The position numbers and the translations under genes are program-made. This document shows, piece after piece, positions 13,408-15,930 of a stretch of 15,930 nucleotides of DNA. The first letter of the stretch is position 1, and the number at the start of each line of letters is the position of its first letter. Under the pieces are notes generated by a model. The model saw only the letters and a program-made list of their open reading frames with translations. It searched no databases and was not told the origin of the DNA. Source of the stretch: Methylococcales bacterium (lineage in GTDB: Bacteria; Pseudomonadota; Gammaproteobacteria; Methylococcales; Methylomonadaceae); NCBI GenBank assembly GCA_009692395.1, contig SHZG01000025.1:1-15930 (forward strand), written 5' to 3'.

Positions 13408-15600
13408 ATGGATATTAACAAAATTACCGACTCTTTGAATAACGCGCAACAGCAAGCTGTCACCGCTCCCTCTCAAGCCGTGCTGGTATTAGCAGGTGCA
13501 GGCAGTGGCAAAACGCGGGTGTTAGTCCACCGTATCGCGTGGCAAATTAAAATACGCCAACTGTCGCCGCACAGTATTTTAGCGGTGACGTTCACTAATA
13601 AAGCAGCTAAAGAAATGCGTGGGCGGATTGAAAAACTACTCGATAGTTCGACACACAAGATGTGGATAGGCACATTTCACGGCATTGCCCACCGTTTATT
13701 AAGACGACACGCCGCAGAAGCGCGATTACCTGATAACTTTCAAGTCATGGATGCCAGCGATCAATTGCGCGTAATAAAACGCTTGCTCAACGCGCTAAAC
13801 ATGGATGAAAAAATATGGGTGCCGCGTGAAGTGCAGTGGTACATCAATGCCCAAAAAGATGAGGGCATACGCGCTAAACATCTCCCCGATACCGATGATT
13901 CACACGAACAACAGCTCGTTCTGCTCTACCGTGCTTATGAAGCGCAATGCTTTCGTGCTGGGTTAGTGGATTTTGCTGAATTGCTGCTCCGCGCATTGGA
14001 ATTATTACGCGATAACGAAGAGTTACTGACGCATTATCAACAACAATTTCGCCAAGTTCACGTTGATGAATTTCAAGACACTAACACCGTGCAGTATGCG
14101 TGGTTACGCCTATTAACCGATGGCACCGATAATTTATTTATCGTCGGCGATGACGACCAATCCATCTATGGCTGGCGCGGTGCGAAAATTGCCAATATGC
14201 ACAGTTTTAAACACCATTATCCCAATCACCAAATCATTAAACTGGAACAAAACTACCGCTCCACAGGCAATATCCTTAAAGCTGCCAACCGTGTGATTGC
14301 TAAAAATCAAGGACGCATGGAAAAGGAACTTTGGACAACAGCCGACGAGGGCGAGTTGCTGGGGGTTTATTCGGCGTTTAATGAACAAGATGAAGCACAT
14401 TTTGTCATCGAACGCATTCGCGCTTATGTGGCAACAGGTGGTAAACGCGAAGACACTGCGATTTTATACCGCTCCAACGCCCAATCACGGCAATTTGAAG
14501 AACGCCTCATGACCACTGGCATACCGTATCGCGTTTATGGCGGTCTGCGCTTTTTTGACCGTGCGGAAATTAAAAACGCGCTGTCTTACCTACGTTTAAT
14601 CGCCAATCGTGACGATGACACCGCCTTTGAACGGGTGATTAACACGCCCACGCGCGGCATAGGGACAAAAATGCAGGATGATTTACGTCACATTGCGCGT
14701 GAACGCAGTATTTCCCTGTGGGCTGCTGCCGCGTTATTAAATACCCGTGCTATTCAGGTTTTTTCCGCATTGATTAATACCTTAAGTGAACAAGCCGAAG
14801 GCTTAGAATTGTGCGCACAAGTTCAGCTGGTGGTCGAAAAAAGCGGACTCATGGAATTTCACAAAAAGGACAAAGACAAAGGTGAAGAAAAAGTCGAAAA
14901 CTTAGAAGAGCTAGTCAACGCGGCAAAATTATTTTATTTTGACAAAGATAATACTGAAAACATGAATGAGTTGGACTCATTTCTAACTCATGCCGTCTTA
15001 GAATCTGCCGAACAACAAGGCGATGATGCCGATGATTGCGTACAACTCATGACGCTACACACCGCCAAAGGCTTGGAATTTAAACAAGTGTTTTTAGTGG
15101 GCATGGAAGAAGGCTTATTTCCTGCGCAACAATCCGTTGATGATGTAGTCCGCTTAGAAGAAGAACGCCGTTTATGTTATGTCGGCATCACCCGCGCCAG
15201 ACAACAACTCACTATCACTCATGCCGAAGCCCGCTGGTTATACGGACGTAGCACCTACCCAAAGCCGTCACGATTTTTAAGCGACATTCCTGTGGAATTA
15301 ATTAGCAACGTCAGAATGCAGACAGCCGCGAGTTATCCCGCCAACTCAGCAAAATCCAGTGAATTTAGCAAACCACGTTCTACCTACCCGCCTTCCATGC
15401 CAACAAAGCCCGTCGCCACGCGTACCTCTGTGGTCACAGGTCGCTATAAAGCAGGGCAAAAAGTCAGCCATGCTAAATTTGGCGCGGGTATGGTAGTTCG
15501 CTGTGAAGGGGAGGGCGATAAAGAAAGCGTGGTGGTTAATTTTAAACAAGGCGGTCAGAAGCAATTGATGTTGGCTTATGCCAATTTGGATGTGTTATAG
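13408..15600 (+). CDS. uvrD: DNA helicase II
   Basis: UvrD is a 3'-5' superfamily 1 helicase that removes the excised strand and UvrBC in nucleotide excision repair, unwinds DNA in MutHLS mismatch repair and strips RecA. The 730 residues (E. coli 720) carry all SF1 motifs. The Q-motif is LNNAQQQAV (10-18) and Walker A is GAGSGKT (30-36). Motif Ia is VTFTNKAAKEM and motif II is VDEFQDTN. Motif III is GDDDQSIYGWRGA, motif IV is EQNYRS, motif V is LMTLHTAKGLEF and motif VI is EEERRLCYVGITRAR. The C-terminal Tudor-like tail YKAGQKVSHAKFGAGMVV ... KQLMLAYANLDVL separates UvrD from Rep. The N-terminus matches family starts, so the ATG at 13408 is kept although its ribosome site is weak. No LexA box was found upstream. 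Confidence 0.96.
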   Translation: MDINKITDSLNNAQQQAVTAPSQAVLVLAGAGSGKTRVLVHRIAWQIKIRQLSPHSILAVTFTNKAAKEMRGRIEKLLDSSTHKMWIGTFHGIAHRLLRRHAAEARLPDNFQVMDASDQLRVIKRLLNALNMDEKIWVPREVQWYINAQKDEGIRAKHLPDTDDSHEQQLVLLYRAYEAQCFRAGLVDFAELLLRALELLRDNEELLTHYQQQFRQVHVDEFQDTNTVQYAWLRLLTDGTDNLFIVGDDDQSIYGWRGAKIANMHSFKHHYPNHQIIKLEQNYRSTGNILKAANRVIAKNQGRMEKELWTTADEGELLGVYSAFNEQDEAHFVIERIRAYVATGGKREDTAILYRSNAQSRQFEERLMTTGIPYRVYGGLRFFDRAEIKNALSYLRLIANRDDDTAFERVINTPTRGIGTKMQDDLRHIARERSISLWAAAALLNTRAIQVFSALINTLSEQAEGLELCAQVQLVVEKSGLMEFHKKDKDKGEEKVENLEELVNAAKLFYFDKDNTENMNELDSFLTHAVLESAEQQGDDADDCVQLMTLHTAKGLEFKQVFLVGMEEGLFPAQQSVDDVVRLEEERRLCYVGITRARQQLTITHAEARWLYGRSTYPKPSRFLSDIPVELISNVRMQTAASYPANSAKSSEFSKPRSTYPPSMPTKPVATRTSVVTGRYKAGQKVSHAKFGAGMVVRCEGEGDKESVVVNFKQGGQKQLMLAYANLDVL

Positions 15601-15606
15601 CATTTA

Positions 15607-15632
15607 GGAGTCCAAAATATGTTTTGGACTCC
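15607..15632. repeat. Palindromic repeat, copy 2 (11-bp stem, TATG loop) after uvrD
   Basis: GGAGTCCAAAA at 15607-15617 pairs with 15622-15632 around TATG, starting 6 bases after the uvrD stop. Reverse-complemented, its loop becomes CATA and the 26 bases match copy 1 (13021-13046, loop CGTA) at 25 positions, so the two copies are inverted relative to each other. It is followed by CGATTTTC, too weak a T-tract to call a terminator with confidence. Confidence 0.88.
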
Positions 15633-15757
15633 CGATTTTCAATACGGCTATCGCGATTCCAGCAAGCCTAACAAGCATAGGTATCTACACAAGGGTTGCC
15701 GCTGATTACTTATAGTATTTTAGTTTTAACATAATCCATTTATTTCTATAAAATCCC
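15633..15757. other. Non-coding stretch between the uvrD repeat and the IS630-type gene
   Basis: No gene is visible in these 125 bases. The last 40 or so before the transposase ATG are AT-rich and should contain the left terminal repeat of the element. IS630 relatives insert at TA, and several TA steps are present, so the junction cannot be fixed without the other end. I see no recognisable RNA gene here. Confidence 0.4.
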
Positions 15758-15930
15758 ATGAAAAAAGCCTACAGCGAAGATCTGAGAAAATGCGTAATAA
15801 GCTGCCACGAAGCAGGATTTCCCAAGACTTTAATTATACAGATATTTACTATAGGAAAAGACACATTAAATCGTTGGATTAGACAATATGAAGAGACTGG
15901 AAGTTTAGCACCCAAGGTAAGAACAGAATA
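15758..15930 (+). CDS. IS630-type transposase, N-terminal part (cut by window edge)
   Basis: The frame opens at ATG 15758 and is still open at the window end (57 codons). It reads MKKAYSEDLRKCVISCHEAGF ... GKDTLNRWIRQYEETGSLAPK. IS630-family transposases begin with just this arrangement: (Y)SEDLR.xV, an AG turn, a helix-turn-helix ending in T..RW...Y.ETGS..PK. This part is the DNA-binding domain; the DDE catalytic domain would lie beyond the edge. The middle (FPKTLIIQIFTIGKDT) departs from the common QxxxA/V-xxF-xVSxxT form, which may just be family divergence. Whether the element is complete or frameshifted cannot be seen. Confidence 0.75.
   Translation, partial: MKKAYSEDLRKCVISCHEAGFPKTLIIQIFTIGKDTLNRWIRQYEETGSLAPKVRTE

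Noticed and set aside
1..15930. CRISPR arrays, toxin-antitoxin pairs, prophage genes, tRNA or rRNA genes
   Set aside because: I looked on both strands and saw no regularly spaced repeats, no tRNA-like cloverleaf ending in CCA and no phage or toxin families. The gaps between genes are mostly under 170 bases and are accounted for.

Overview
The window looks like a core chromosomal segment of a gammaproteobacterium. The gene order cutA-dsbD ... aroQ-accB-accC ... prmA ... dusB-fis-purH-purD follows the order I recall from pseudomonads and relatives (dipZ/dsbD-aroQ-accB-accC-prmA-fis-purH-purD). Fis, FxsA and the dusB-fis pair are gammaproteobacterial marks. The base composition is AT-leaning. 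A DUF29 gene, IS1- and IS630-type transposases and several families of short intergenic palindromes recall sulfur-oxidising Thiotrichales (Beggiatoa/Thiothrix-like). That finer placement is an impression, not something the sequence proves.

Layout. The left edge (1-146) holds the 3' end of an IS1-family element. From 180 to 12445 every gene is on the minus strand. In transcription order (right to left) these are: cutA, dsbD and a TlpA-like thioredoxin with overlapping ends; then, behind a probable promoter near 9355, aroQ-accB-accC; a palindromic repeat; DUF29-prmA-tag-(small metal-site protein)-(Cys/Trp-rich membrane protein), all overlapping end to end; a second palindromic repeat; and dusB-fis-purH-purD. 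From 12564 onward there are fxsA (+), a DUF2892-type small membrane protein (-) and uvrD (+). The right edge (15758-15930) is the 5' end of an IS630-type transposase.

How the genes work together. CutA, DsbD and TlpA form a metal-tolerance and thiol-redox group: DsbD carries electrons across the inner membrane, and the anchored TlpA-like protein is a natural client. AroQ (shikimate pathway) and AccB/AccC (malonyl-CoA formation) are housekeeping metabolism. PrmA, DusB and Fis serve translation and nucleoid function. PurH and PurD make purines, and Tag and UvrD repair DNA. The accessory genes sit in two insertions within the conserved order: DUF29 between accC and prmA, and tag plus two Cys-rich genes between prmA and dusB.

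I found no new defence island or large undescribed system. The points most worth a second look are: a DsbD with two tandem N-terminal DsbD-alpha domains; a translationally coupled pair of Cys-rich genes (a free-standing FCCxGC metal-site protein and an unknown membrane protein); and three families of perfect palindromes placed exactly in intergenic gaps, one of them as two 25/26-identical copies in opposite orientation around the DUF2892-uvrD block.
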